Below, piece by piece: positions 14,913-23,448 of a stretch of 64,000 bases of DNA. The position numbers and the translations under genes are program-made. Source of the DNA: Thiobacillus sp. (lineage in GTDB: Bacteria; Pseudomonadota; Gammaproteobacteria; Burkholderiales; Thiobacillaceae); contig NZ_JAUYRI010000012.1 in assembly GCF_030696885.1 (NCBI RefSeq), positions 41,819 through 105,818 of the forward strand, given 5' to 3'. Under the pieces are notes generated by a model. That model was not told the DNA's origin, did no database searches, and saw only the letters and a list, made by a program, of their open reading frames with translations. Every line of letters begins with the position of its first letter. The stretch's first letter is position 1.

Positions 14913-15761
14913 ATGAAAATCCCCAAACGACTTGAACCCCTGCTCGAAGACGGCCTGATCGACGGCGTCGTGCGCCAGTTGATGAGCGGCAAGGAAGCCA
15001 TGGTCTTCGTCGTCCGCTGCGGCGACGACATCCGCTGCGCCAAGGTCTACAAGGAGGCCAACAAGCGCAGCTTTCGCCAGGCCGTCGACTACACCGAAAA
15101 TCGCAAGACCAAGAACAGCCGCCAGGCGCGCGCCATGGCCAAGGGCAGCAAATACGGGCGCGAAATGCAGGAAGCCGCCTGGCAAAGCGCCGAGGTCGAT
15201 GCGCTGTATCGGCTCGCTGCCGCCGGCGTGCGCGTGCCCACGCCGTACAATTTCCACGAAGGCGTGCTGCTGATGGAACTGGTGGCCGACGCCGACGGCA
15301 ATGCCGCGCCCCGGCTCAACGACGTGTCGTTCACCGAAGACGAAGCCCTCGCCCACCACCGCACCCTGATCGGCGAAGTCGTGCGCATGCTGTGCGCCGG
15401 CGTCATCCACGGCGACCTGTCCGAGTTCAACATCCTCGTCAGTGCAGACGGCCCGGTGATCATCGATCTGCCGCAAGCGGTCGACGCAGCCGGCAACAAC
15501 CACGCCCAGGCGATGCTGACGCGCGACGTGAATAATCTGAGAACGTATTTTGGCCAACACGCGCCGGCGCTGTTGGAAACGCAGTACGCCGAGGAAATCT
15601 GGTCACTGTACGAACACGGCAAGCTGAATCCAGAAGTCGAACTCACGGGCCGGTTCGAATGTGACAAGCCGCCGGTCGATCTGGAGGGGGTGATGCGGGA
15701 GATTGATGACGCGCGGGAGGAAGAGGCGGCGCGGCTGTTGCGTTTGCAGGAATTGGCGTGA
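14913..15761 (+). CDS. RIO1-family serine protein kinase
   Basis: 282 aa. Bacterial member of the atypical RIO kinases. The ATP lysine region AKVYKEANKRSF (about 43-54), the catalytic loop HGDLSEFNIL (166-175) and the metal-binding IIDLPQAVD (183-191, instead of DFG) are all present, so an active kinase is expected. A flexibility-loop-like basic region (TENRKTKNSRQARAMAKGSKYGR split by helix) follows the ATP lysine. Substrate unknown in bacteria. It follows ycaO by 24 bp and is probably in the same transcript. Confidence 0.88.
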   Translation: MKIPKRLEPLLEDGLIDGVVRQLMSGKEAMVFVVRCGDDIRCAKVYKEANKRSFRQAVDYTENRKTKNSRQARAMAKGSKYGREMQEAAWQSAEVDALYRLAAAGVRVPTPYNFHEGVLLMELVADADGNAAPRLNDVSFTEDEALAHHRTLIGEVVRMLCAGVIHGDLSEFNILVSADGPVIIDLPQAVDAAGNNHAQAMLTRDVNNLRTYFGQHAPALLETQYAEEIWSLYEHGKLNPEVELTGRFECDKPPVDLEGVMREIDDAREEEAARLLRLQELA

Positions 15762-15772
15762 ATCGCTGCTAG

Positions 15773-15800
15773 AAAAATGCGCGATATCGCGTCTATTTTT
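15773..15800 (+). terminator. possible terminator after the RIO kinase gene
   Basis: AAAAAT and ATTTTT flank a CGCGAT/ATCGCG palindrome with small bulges, ending in a T run, 11 nt after the stop. The loop is essentially absent, so this is weak. Confidence 0.3.
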
Positions 15801-15839
15801 ATACATCCACTCTAGGCGATTTTTGGTTGGTAAGGATGA

Positions 15840-16211
15840 CTACCAATTGCACCCGTTCTTGATGACTTCCTCGTAGCGATAACCAACAATAATCCCCGCT
15901 GAATTGACCTCCCAGTGAACCTTGCAACGACCAAATACAATTGGAATAGGGTAGACAGTATTGTCATTGGCAAGCGAATAGCGCGTCTTCATCACATCCT
16001 CACGAGAAGGCGTGTTTTTTGGATCACCATCATGGCTACGGTCAACTGCATCGAGCATACGTTCGAAATGCGACCCAACCCAGCCAGATGCAAATTCATG
16101 CGGTGAACTCACCGTTCGGCATCCAGACAACAGTACCACCAGCAACATGGCGGCACCTAGGCCCGTTGACCTGCCGAGAGCGACCGTAGAGGACAGGCCA
16201 CGGTTTGCCAT
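15840..16211 (-). CDS. small putative lipoprotein of unknown function
   Basis: 123 aa from the ATG at 16211. A hydrophobic N-terminal segment ends in LLSGC, a lipobox, so the mature protein should be lipid-anchored. The rest (about 90 residues, with MKTRYSLANDN and CKVHWEVNS) has no domain I recognise; two further Cys in the mature part could form a disulfide. The start region is odd: the first codons (MANRGLS) are encoded by one copy of a 16-bp repeat (16191-16206), and a further in-frame copy lies 60 bp upstream, so the repeat may have replaced the original N terminus. A longer frame to 16292 exists. Confidence 0.6.
   Translation of the reverse strand: MANRGLSSTVALGRSTGLGAAMLLVVLLSGCRTVSSPHEFASGWVGSHFERMLDAVDRSHDGDPKNTPSREDVMKTRYSLANDNTVYPIPIVFGRCKVHWEVNSAGIIVGYRYEEVIKNGCNW
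16191..16206. repeat. 16-bp direct repeat, copy 1
   Basis: GGACAGGCCACGGTTT; the identical sequence recurs exactly 60 bp downstream at 16251-16266. Copy 1 overlaps the first codons of the lipoprotein gene. Confidence 0.85.
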
Positions 16212-16250
16212 GTCTCTTAAAAGACTGAAGAACAAAAAATGAAGAACAAG

Positions 16251-16266
16251 GGACAGGCCACGGTTT
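16251..16266. repeat. 16-bp direct repeat, copy 2
   Basis: Identical to 16191-16206. It sits 6 bp beyond the stop codon of the MazF/PemK-like toxin gene (minus strand). The pair may belong to a dispersed REP-like family; that needs a genome-wide count. Confidence 0.85.
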
Positions 16267-16272
16267 CTCCCC

Positions 16273-16605
16273 TCACCCCTGAATGATGCCAATCAATGCG
16301 TTGCGCACTTCATCCAACCGGACTTGCGAGATCAGGCCTGCCGCCGCCGCAAATAGGGAAGTATTCGCCGTGAACAGTTTGCCTGGACGTGCATAGCTTG
16401 CCCGCTGCAAGCCGCCCGACGTGAAATCCTCGGACGCAAGCAGAATGGCGCGCGGGTCGGCGTAGGGGTTGCTGGTGATCTGGCAGGCGATCCAGTCGTC
16501 GCGTCCGGCATCGGCCAGGAGCAGGGCGGGCCGCAGCTTGCTGCGTGTGAGATCGGAAAACGGGAACGGCAGAAGAACTACTTGGCCGGCTGCAAATGCG
16601 CCCAT
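16273..16605 (-). CDS. MazF/PemK-like toxin of a type II toxin-antitoxin system
   Basis: 110 aa. The N terminus GQVVLLPFPFSDLTRSKLRPALLLA is typical of the MazF/PemK barrel, where the loop with SDLTRSKLRP contributes to RNA binding and catalysis; TSGGLQRASYARPGKL follows the pattern of the second conserved strand. Such proteins are sequence-specific mRNA interferases. The start overlaps the antitoxin gene by 28 bp. The whole fold appears complete. The cleavage sequence cannot be predicted. Confidence 0.85.
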   Translation of the reverse strand: MGAFAAGQVVLLPFPFSDLTRSKLRPALLLADAGRDDWIACQITSNPYADPRAILLASEDFTSGGLQRASYARPGKLFTANTSLFAAAAGLISQVRLDEVRNALIGIIQG

Positions 16606-16787
16606 GCTTCCTCTTCCTCGGGTTTCAGCCAGTCTTCTGCAAGCGCGGCTTCTGCCAGTTGCAGCGCTTCATCAACTGACGGCTTCAGGAGCGTGAGCAA
16701 CGCACGCCCAGCGGGAATCGTCTGCACGGGCTCCAGCGGATGGATGTGTCCCGATGCGTCAATTTCAACTTCGATGGTCTGCAGCAT
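16578..16787 (-). CDS. antitoxin partner of the MazF/PemK-like toxin
   Basis: 69 aa, ATG at 16787 with AGGAGG 5-6 nt upstream. The N-terminal half (TIEVEIDASGHIHPLEPV) resembles short beta-rich antitoxins of PemI/DUF2281-like type; the C-terminal half is acidic and helical (EDWLKPEEEEAWAHLQ), suited to wrapping and inhibiting the toxin. Gene order antitoxin-toxin with overlap is standard, and autorepression is likely, but no operator is evident in the 84 bp upstream (16788-16871). Confidence 0.8.
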   Translation of the reverse strand: MLQTIEVEIDASGHIHPLEPVQTIPAGRALLTLLKPSVDEALQLAEAALAEDWLKPEEEEAWAHLQPAK

Positions 16788-16871
16788 GGCGGCCTCCTTC
16801 GGGCAATGCGCCTATTCTATGCCTGCGGGTCATCCTGGTCGATGCACGAGGCCAAAGCAGCTTCGAATCGG

Positions 16872-17636
16872 TCAGACACCCCGCTGCCGCACCGTTTCAT
16901 ACAAACACAGCGCCGCCGACACTGAGACGTTGAGGCTTTCCACCGTGCCGCCGATGGGGATGCGCGCGACCTGGTCGCAGCTCTGCTTGACCAGGCGGCG
17001 GATGCCCGCGCCTTCGGCGCCGAGCACCCAGGCGATGCCGGTCTTGGCGTCGATGCCGGACAGGGGTTGCTCGCCGTCCATGTCGGCGGCGATGACCCAG
17101 ATGTTGTGTTCCTTCAGGTCCTCGATGGTGCGCGCGAGGTTGGTGACCATGATGTAGGGCACGGTTTCCGCGGCGCCCGAGGCGACTTTTTCCACGGTGG
17201 CGTTGATGCCGACGGCGTTGTCCTTCGGCGCGATGACGGCGTGGACGCCGAAGGCGTCGGCCGAACGCATGATGGCGCCGAGGTTGTGCGGGTCGGTGAC
17301 GCCGTCGAGGATGACCAGGAGCGGCGGGCCCTGAATGTTTTCCAGCACTTCGTCGAGCGAATGGGTCAGGGCGACCGGCTTGACGCGGGCGACGACGCCC
17401 TGGTGCTTGGCGGCCTTGCCGACCAATCGCGTCAAACGATCGGCCTCGACCTGCGCGAGCTTGACGCCGTTGTCCTTCGCCTGATGCACCAGGTCGCGCG
17501 CACGCGCGTCGCGCCGGGTCAGGTCGAGGTAGATTTCGAAAATGCCCGCGGGGTCCTGGCGCAGACGGGCGAGGACGGGGTGAAAGCCGTAGATCAGTTT
17601 TTCCGCGGGGTGCCGGTCGGCGGACTTCTCGCTCAT
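16872..17636 (-). CDS. rlmB: 23S rRNA (guanosine-2'-O)-methyltransferase RlmB
   Basis: 254 aa. Methylates the 2'-OH of G2251 (E. coli numbering) in 23S rRNA. Starts with the RlmB/TrmH substrate-binding domain (LIYGFHPVLARLR) and has the three SPOUT motifs DPHNLGAIMRSADAFG, WVLGAEGAGIRRLV and VESLNVSVSAALCLYE. It overlaps rnr by 4 bp (ATGA), the same rnr-rlmB pairing as in E. coli, so the two are probably co-translated. Confidence 0.97.
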   Translation of the reverse strand: MSEKSADRHPAEKLIYGFHPVLARLRQDPAGIFEIYLDLTRRDARARDLVHQAKDNGVKLAQVEADRLTRLVGKAAKHQGVVARVKPVALTHSLDEVLENIQGPPLLVILDGVTDPHNLGAIMRSADAFGVHAVIAPKDNAVGINATVEKVASGAAETVPYIMVTNLARTIEDLKEHNIWVIAADMDGEQPLSGIDAKTGIAWVLGAEGAGIRRLVKQSCDQVARIPIGGTVESLNVSVSAALCLYETVRQRGV

Positions 17637-19918
17637 TTCTTCTTGCCGCCCGATCTCGACTTGGCGGATTTCTTTTCGGGCTCACGCTTCTCGAATGCGC
17701 GCTGCATGTCGAGCGCGGAGCCTTCCTGCTCGACCAGGCTGAAGTCGATCTTGCTGGTTTCGATGTCGGCGCGCATCACCTTGATGCGCACACGGTCGCC
17801 CAGACGATACCGCTTGCCGGTGCGCTCGCCGAGCATCATGTGCTTGGCCTGGTCGTAGTGGAAGTAATCCTGGCCAAGTTCGGACACGTGGACCAGGCCT
17901 TCGATGAAGATGTCGTCGATCGCGACGAACATGCCGAAGCTGGTGACCGCGCTGACCGTGCCGTTGTATTCGTCGCCAATGCGGTCCTGCATGAAGTAGG
18001 TTTTCAGCCAGGCGTCGACGTCGCGGGTGGCGTCGTCGGCGCGGCGCTCGGTCAGTGAGCAGTGGACGCCGACTTCGGCCAAGCCCTTGGCGGGCAGCTT
18101 CTCGCCGTTCAACACGGCCTTGATGCCGCGGTGCACCAGCAGGTCCGGGTAGCGGCGGATCGGGGAGGTGAAGTGGGTGTAGGCCTCGTAGGCGAGACCG
18201 AAGTGGCCCTTGTTGTCGGGGCTGTAGACCGCTTGCCTGAGCGAGCGCAGCATCACCGTCTGCAACAGGCCGTGGTCGGGGCGGTCCTTGATCTTCTCCA
18301 GCAGCGCGGCGTAATCCTTGGCGTGTGGCTTCTCGCCGCCGCCGAGATCGAGGCCGAATTCGGCGAGAAAACCACGCAGCGCGGCGAGCTTCTCCGGCGT
18401 CGGGCCTTCGTGGACGCGGAACAGCGCGGGCTGCTCGTTTGCGTGCAGGTAATCCGAGGCGCAGACGTTGGCCGCCAGCATGCATTCCTCGATGATGCGG
18501 TGCGCATCGTTGCGGATCACCGGCACGATGGCCTTGATCTTGCCCTGGTCGTCGAAAATGATCTGCGTTTCGGTCGAGCCGAAGTCGATCGCGCCGCGCT
18601 TGGCGCGGGCCTTCAACAGCACACGGAACAGCTTGTCGAGCGCTTGCAGATGCGGCATCAGTGCGGCCTGCTTGGCGTCGGGCTGGGCGGCGCCGGAGAG
18701 CCAGTCCCACACCTGGTTGTAGGTCAGGCGCGCGTGCGAGAAGATCACTGCCGGGTAGAAGCGGTATTCCTTGATGCTGCCGGTGCTGGAAATCTGCATG
18801 TCGCACACCATCGACAGGCGATCGACTTCGGGATTGAGCGAGCACAGGCCGTTGGACAGCGCCTCGGGCAGCATCGGGATCACGCGGCGCGGGAAATAGA
18901 CCGAGTTGCCGCGGTTGTAGCCTTCGGTGTCGAGCGCGTCGCGCGGCCGCACGTAATGGCTGACGTCGGCGATTGCGACGATCAGCCGGAAGCCGCTGCG
19001 CCCCTGCGGTTCGCAGTACACCGCGTCGTCGAAGTCGCGCGCGGTTTCGCCGTCGATGGTGACGAGCGGCAGGTGGCGGATGTCCTCGCGCCCGGCCATG
19101 TCCTTTTTCTGCACGGTGGCCGGCAGCTTGGCCGCCTGCGCCTCGACCTCGGGCGGAAACACATGCGGCAGATCGTGCTTGCGCAACGCAATTTCGATTT
19201 CCATGCCGGGGCCGGTGTAGCTGCCGAGCACCTCAGCCACGCGGCCGACTGCTTCGTTGTGCGCGCCCGGTTGGGTGACGATTTCCACCGTCACCACCTG
19301 GCCGGACTTCGCCGTGCCTGCGTTCTCGGTCGGGACGAGAATGTCCTGGTTGATGCGGCGGTTTTCCGGGATCAGGAAGCCGACGCCGCCCTCGAGGTAG
19401 TAGCGGCCGACGATGTGCGTGTTGACGTGCTCCAGCACCTCGACGATCTTGGCTTCGCGGCGGCCGCGCCGGTCGAGGCCCGCCACCCGCACCAGCACCT
19501 TGTCGCCGTGCAGCACGCGGTGCATTTCCTTGGGCGACATGTAGAGATCGTCGCCACCCTCTTCCGGCACCACGAAGCCGAAGCCGTCCGGGTGGCCTTC
19601 GACGCGGCCCTTGATCAGGTCGAGCTTGTCCGGCAGGCACAACTGGCGCTTGCGGTTGATCATCAGCTGGCCGTCGCGCTGCATCGCGCCGAGGCGTCGC
19701 TGGAACAGCTCGAACTCGTCCTCGGTGATCTGCAGCTGTTCGGCAAAGGCTTCGGCGTCGACCGGACAGCCGGCTTCAGTCAGCAATTGGAGAATGTATT
19801 CGCGGCTGGGCAGCGGCGATTCGTAGCGTTCGATTTCACGCTCGTAAAACGGATCGGCCAGGCGGATCGCCGGAATTTTGTGCTTGCTTACGCGACTGCG
19901 TGATTTGTTCGTTGACAA
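17633..19918 (-). CDS. rnr: ribonuclease R
   Basis: 761 aa. 3'-5' exoribonuclease degrading structured RNA. Order of domains: N-terminal winged helix (about 20-90), two cold-shock domains, RNB catalytic domain with the aspartate cluster in TARDFDDAVYCE and RRYPDLLVHR, S1 domain (YNGTVSAVTSFGMFV) and a Lys/Ser-rich tail. No ATG is available near the conserved N terminus; the frame begins at a TTG (19918) preceded by AGAGAA. The TTG start coincides with the -35 box of the divergent tRNA-Leu promoter. Confidence 0.96.
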   Translation of the reverse strand: MSTNKSRSRVSKHKIPAIRLADPFYEREIERYESPLPSREYILQLLTEAGCPVDAEAFAEQLQITEDEFELFQRRLGAMQRDGQLMINRKRQLCLPDKLDLIKGRVEGHPDGFGFVVPEEGGDDLYMSPKEMHRVLHGDKVLVRVAGLDRRGRREAKIVEVLEHVNTHIVGRYYLEGGVGFLIPENRRINQDILVPTENAGTAKSGQVVTVEIVTQPGAHNEAVGRVAEVLGSYTGPGMEIEIALRKHDLPHVFPPEVEAQAAKLPATVQKKDMAGREDIRHLPLVTIDGETARDFDDAVYCEPQGRSGFRLIVAIADVSHYVRPRDALDTEGYNRGNSVYFPRRVIPMLPEALSNGLCSLNPEVDRLSMVCDMQISSTGSIKEYRFYPAVIFSHARLTYNQVWDWLSGAAQPDAKQAALMPHLQALDKLFRVLLKARAKRGAIDFGSTETQIIFDDQGKIKAIVPVIRNDAHRIIEECMLAANVCASDYLHANEQPALFRVHEGPTPEKLAALRGFLAEFGLDLGGGEKPHAKDYAALLEKIKDRPDHGLLQTVMLRSLRQAVYSPDNKGHFGLAYEAYTHFTSPIRRYPDLLVHRGIKAVLNGEKLPAKGLAEVGVHCSLTERRADDATRDVDAWLKTYFMQDRIGDEYNGTVSAVTSFGMFVAIDDIFIEGLVHVSELGQDYFHYDQAKHMMLGERTGKRYRLGDRVRIKVMRADIETSKIDFSLVEQEGSALDMQRAFEKREPEKKSAKSRSGGKKK

Positions 19919-19940
19919 TTTATTCTCTGCTCTCTAGAAT
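19912..19940 (+). promoter_or_regulatory. sigma-70-type promoter of tRNA-Leu
   Basis: TTGACA (19912-19917), 17-bp spacer, TAGAAT (19935-19940), then a GC-rich discriminator GCGCGCC; predicted transcription start about 19947, six bases before the tRNA. The -35 box overlaps the rnr TTG start codon on the other strand. A GC-rich discriminator is typical of stringently controlled stable-RNA promoters. Confidence 0.85.
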
Positions 19941-19952
19941 GCGCGCCTTATT

Positions 19953-20037
19953 GCCCGGATGGCGGAATTGGTAGACGCGCACGGTTCAGGTCCGTGTGCC
20001 GCAAGGTGTGGAGGTTCGAGTCCTCTTCCGGGCACCA
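19953..20037 (+). tRNA. tRNA-Leu, anticodon CAG
   Basis: 85 nt with a full cloverleaf: acceptor GCCCGGA pairing with TCCGGGC-like 3' end, D-arm with GGTAGAC, anticodon stem CACGG/CCGTG with loop TTCAGGT (CAG at 19987-19989), a class II variable arm, T-arm GGTTCGAGTCC, and an encoded CCA followed by AAAT. Reads CUG leucine codons, very common in this GC-rich genome. It is transcribed alone from a strong promoter and closed by a terminator. Confidence 0.97.
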
Positions 20038-20044
20038 AATGTTG

Positions 20045-20081
20045 CAAGCAAAAAGCCGACCTCGTGTCGGCTTTTTGCTTG
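20045..20081 (+). terminator. strong terminator after tRNA-Leu
   Basis: Perfect 16-bp inverted repeat (20045-20060 with 20066-20081) around a 5-nt loop, with a T5 stretch in the right arm and A5 in the left arm, so it could work for the tRNA and for the convergent purA transcript. Confidence 0.9.
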
Positions 20082-20101
20082 GGTAAGGCTTATTGTAGAC
20101 A

Positions 20102-21412
<1,311 letters not shown>

Positions 21413-21417
21413 CTAAC

Positions 21418-22383
21418 TTATTGTGTGTCCGAGCCGGCAAGAACCAGCTCGCGCAAATCCAGACTAAAACCGGTGGCCGGGCGCGCCCGGCCGAATACCC
21501 GCCCCACTTCGTCGTAGCGCCCGCCCTGCGCGATCGCATGGCTGCGTCCGCCGGTATAAGCGGCGAACACGACCCCGCTGTGGTAGCCGTAGCCGCGCAG
21601 CTCGGCCAGATCGTAGGCGGCCTCGACGTGGGCCAGCCCCTGGTCGAGCGTCTCCAGCGTATCCAGCGCGGCGACCACCGCCGGCAATTGCGGCAGCCGT
21701 GCGCGCGCCTCGGCCAGCACGCTGCGGTCGCCGTACAGCTGCGGTAGCGCGGCGAAGGCCTCGCGCAGGCCGACAGACAGGCCTGCAGTCAGCACCGCCA
21801 CGGCGCTGCTGTCCTTGGCCTGCAGCGCGCCGAACAGCTGGTGTTCGACCTCGCCCGACAGGCCTGCTTCCTGCGCCAGCGCGCGGTAGACGCCGACGTG
21901 GCCGATATCGAGCTGCAACGTTTTAACGCCGCACACGGCCAGGCCCTGCAGCATCAGGGTGAGGATTTCGAGGTCGGCATCGGCCCCGGCTTCGCCATAC
22001 AGCTCGGCGCCGATCTGGATCGGCTCGCGCGAGCGGTGGAAGCCGTCGGACTGGGTGTGCAGCACACTGCCCGCGTAGCACAGGCGGTTGACCGGATTGG
22101 CGGCCAGCAGGTGGGCGTCGATGCGCGCCACCTGCGGCGTAATGTCGGCGCGCACGCCCATCAGCCGGCCGGTCAGCTGATCGACCAGCTTGAAGGTCTT
22201 GAGGTCGAGGTCGGCGCCGACGCCGGTCAGCAGCGAATCGACGTATTCCATCAGTGGCGGCACCACCAGCTGGTAGCCGCGGCTGCGGAACAGGTCGAGC
22301 AGCGCACGCCGCATGTCTTCCATGCGCCAGGCCTGCGGCGGCAGCACATCCTCGACGTTTTCGGGCAATAACCAGGCAGTCAT
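21418..22383 (-). CDS. hisZ: ATP phosphoribosyltransferase regulatory subunit HisZ
   Basis: 321 aa. HisZ is a catalytically inactive HisRS paralogue that joins short-form HisG in a hetero-octamer and confers histidine feedback control on the first step of histidine synthesis. It has the class II core (ADITPQVARIDAH, TQSDGFHRSREPIQIGAELYG) but lacks the C-terminal anticodon domain. Its presence predicts a short HisG elsewhere in the genome. It follows the DUF2065 gene with 1 bp between stop and start. Confidence 0.94.
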   Translation of the reverse strand: MTAWLLPENVEDVLPPQAWRMEDMRRALLDLFRSRGYQLVVPPLMEYVDSLLTGVGADLDLKTFKLVDQLTGRLMGVRADITPQVARIDAHLLAANPVNRLCYAGSVLHTQSDGFHRSREPIQIGAELYGEAGADADLEILTLMLQGLAVCGVKTLQLDIGHVGVYRALAQEAGLSGEVEHQLFGALQAKDSSAVAVLTAGLSVGLREAFAALPQLYGDRSVLAEARARLPQLPAVVAALDTLETLDQGLAHVEAAYDLAELRGYGYHSGVVFAAYTGGRSHAIAQGGRYDEVGRVFGRARPATGFSLDLRELVLAGSDTQ

Positions 22384-22384
22384 G

Positions 22385-22573
22385 TCAGTTCAGCATCAGC
22401 AACAAAAAAACGCCGCCCAACATCGAGGCAGCGCCTATGGAACGCAATTGGCCGTCGCTGAGTTCCAGCATCCGGCGGAAGCCGTCCCGCCAGACGGCAG
22501 GTGCGGCAAATGGCAGGATACCCTCAATCACCAGCAACAGGCCGATCGCTGTCAACAAGTCAAAACCGGTCAT
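22385..22573 (-). CDS. DUF2065 small inner-membrane protein (YjeT-like)
   Basis: 62 aa with two hydrophobic helices (about residues 5-24 and 43-61) separated by a charged loop (WRDGFRRMLELSD). The family, like E. coli YjeT, sits beside hflC in many proteobacteria and its function is unknown. The ATG overlaps the hflC stop by 4 bp, so coupling to HflKC is likely; an auxiliary role in the HflKC-FtsH complex is inference from position only. Confidence 0.88.
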   Translation of the reverse strand: MTGFDLLTAIGLLLVIEGILPFAAPAVWRDGFRRMLELSDGQLRSIGAASMLGGVFLLLMLN

Positions 22574-23448
22574 TGACCACCGGCGGCACGCGGATTCTTC
22601 ATGTACTTGAAGAAGTCGGCGCTGGGATCAAGCACCATCACGTCGCTCTTGCTGCGGAAGCTTTCGCGATAGGCCTGCATCGACCGGTAGAACGCGTAGA
22701 ACTCGGCGTTCTTGCCGTAGGCTGAGGCATACAGGGTCGATGCCTTGGCATCGCCTTCACCCTTGACGCCCTGGGCATCGCGGTAGGCTTCGGCAACGAT
22801 CACGTCCTTCTGCTTGTCGGCGTCGGCCTTGATCTTTTCGGCCTCGGCCGCACCGGTCGAACGCAGCTCGTTGGCCACCTGTTTGCGCTCGGCTTCCATC
22901 CGGCGATAGACGTTTTCCGACACGGTCTCCGGCAGATCGACCCGCTTGATCCGGACATCGACCACCTGCACGCCGATCTTGCGCGCGTCGCTGTCGGCCT
23001 TGGTGCGGATGATGTTCATGATTTCCTCGCGACGTCCCGACACCACCTCGTTGATGGTGCGCTTGCCGAACTCGGCGCGCAGACCGTCGTTGACCGTCTG
23101 GTTGAGGCGGATCTGCGCGCGCGTCTCGTCGCCGCCGACTGACACATAGAACTGCCGCGCATCGATCACGCGCCACTTGATGAACGAATCCACCAGCACG
23201 TTCTTCTTTTCCGAGGTGATGAAACGCTCGGGGTCGGCCGAATCCAGGGTCAGGATGCGGGTATCGAAAAAGCGCACGTTCTGCACCAGCGGCAGCTTGA
23301 AATACAGGCCAGGCTTGGTTTTCACCGACACCACTTCACCCAGCTGGAACACCAGGGCGTTCTGCCGCTGGTCCACCGTGAACATGCTCGCGCTGAGAAT
23401 CACCAGCACAACCAGCAGACCGATCAGGAATACGCTGAGCTTGTTCAT
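22570..23448 (-). CDS. hflC: HflC, SPFH-domain modulator of FtsH protease
   Basis: 292 aa. N-terminal membrane anchor (about 5-24), then a stomatin/prohibitin (SPFH) domain and a charged coiled coil (RMEAERKQVANELRS... EAEKIKADADKQK). With HflK it forms a large cage around FtsH in the inner membrane and moderates its proteolysis. Start overlaps the hflK stop (ATGA). The DQRQNALVFQLGEVV segment after the anchor is typical. Confidence 0.95.
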   Translation of the reverse strand: MNKLSVFLIGLLVVLVILSASMFTVDQRQNALVFQLGEVVSVKTKPGLYFKLPLVQNVRFFDTRILTLDSADPERFITSEKKNVLVDSFIKWRVIDARQFYVSVGGDETRAQIRLNQTVNDGLRAEFGKRTINEVVSGRREEIMNIIRTKADSDARKIGVQVVDVRIKRVDLPETVSENVYRRMEAERKQVANELRSTGAAEAEKIKADADKQKDVIVAEAYRDAQGVKGEGDAKASTLYASAYGKNAEFYAFYRSMQAYRESFRSKSDVMVLDPSADFFKYMKNPRAAGGQ

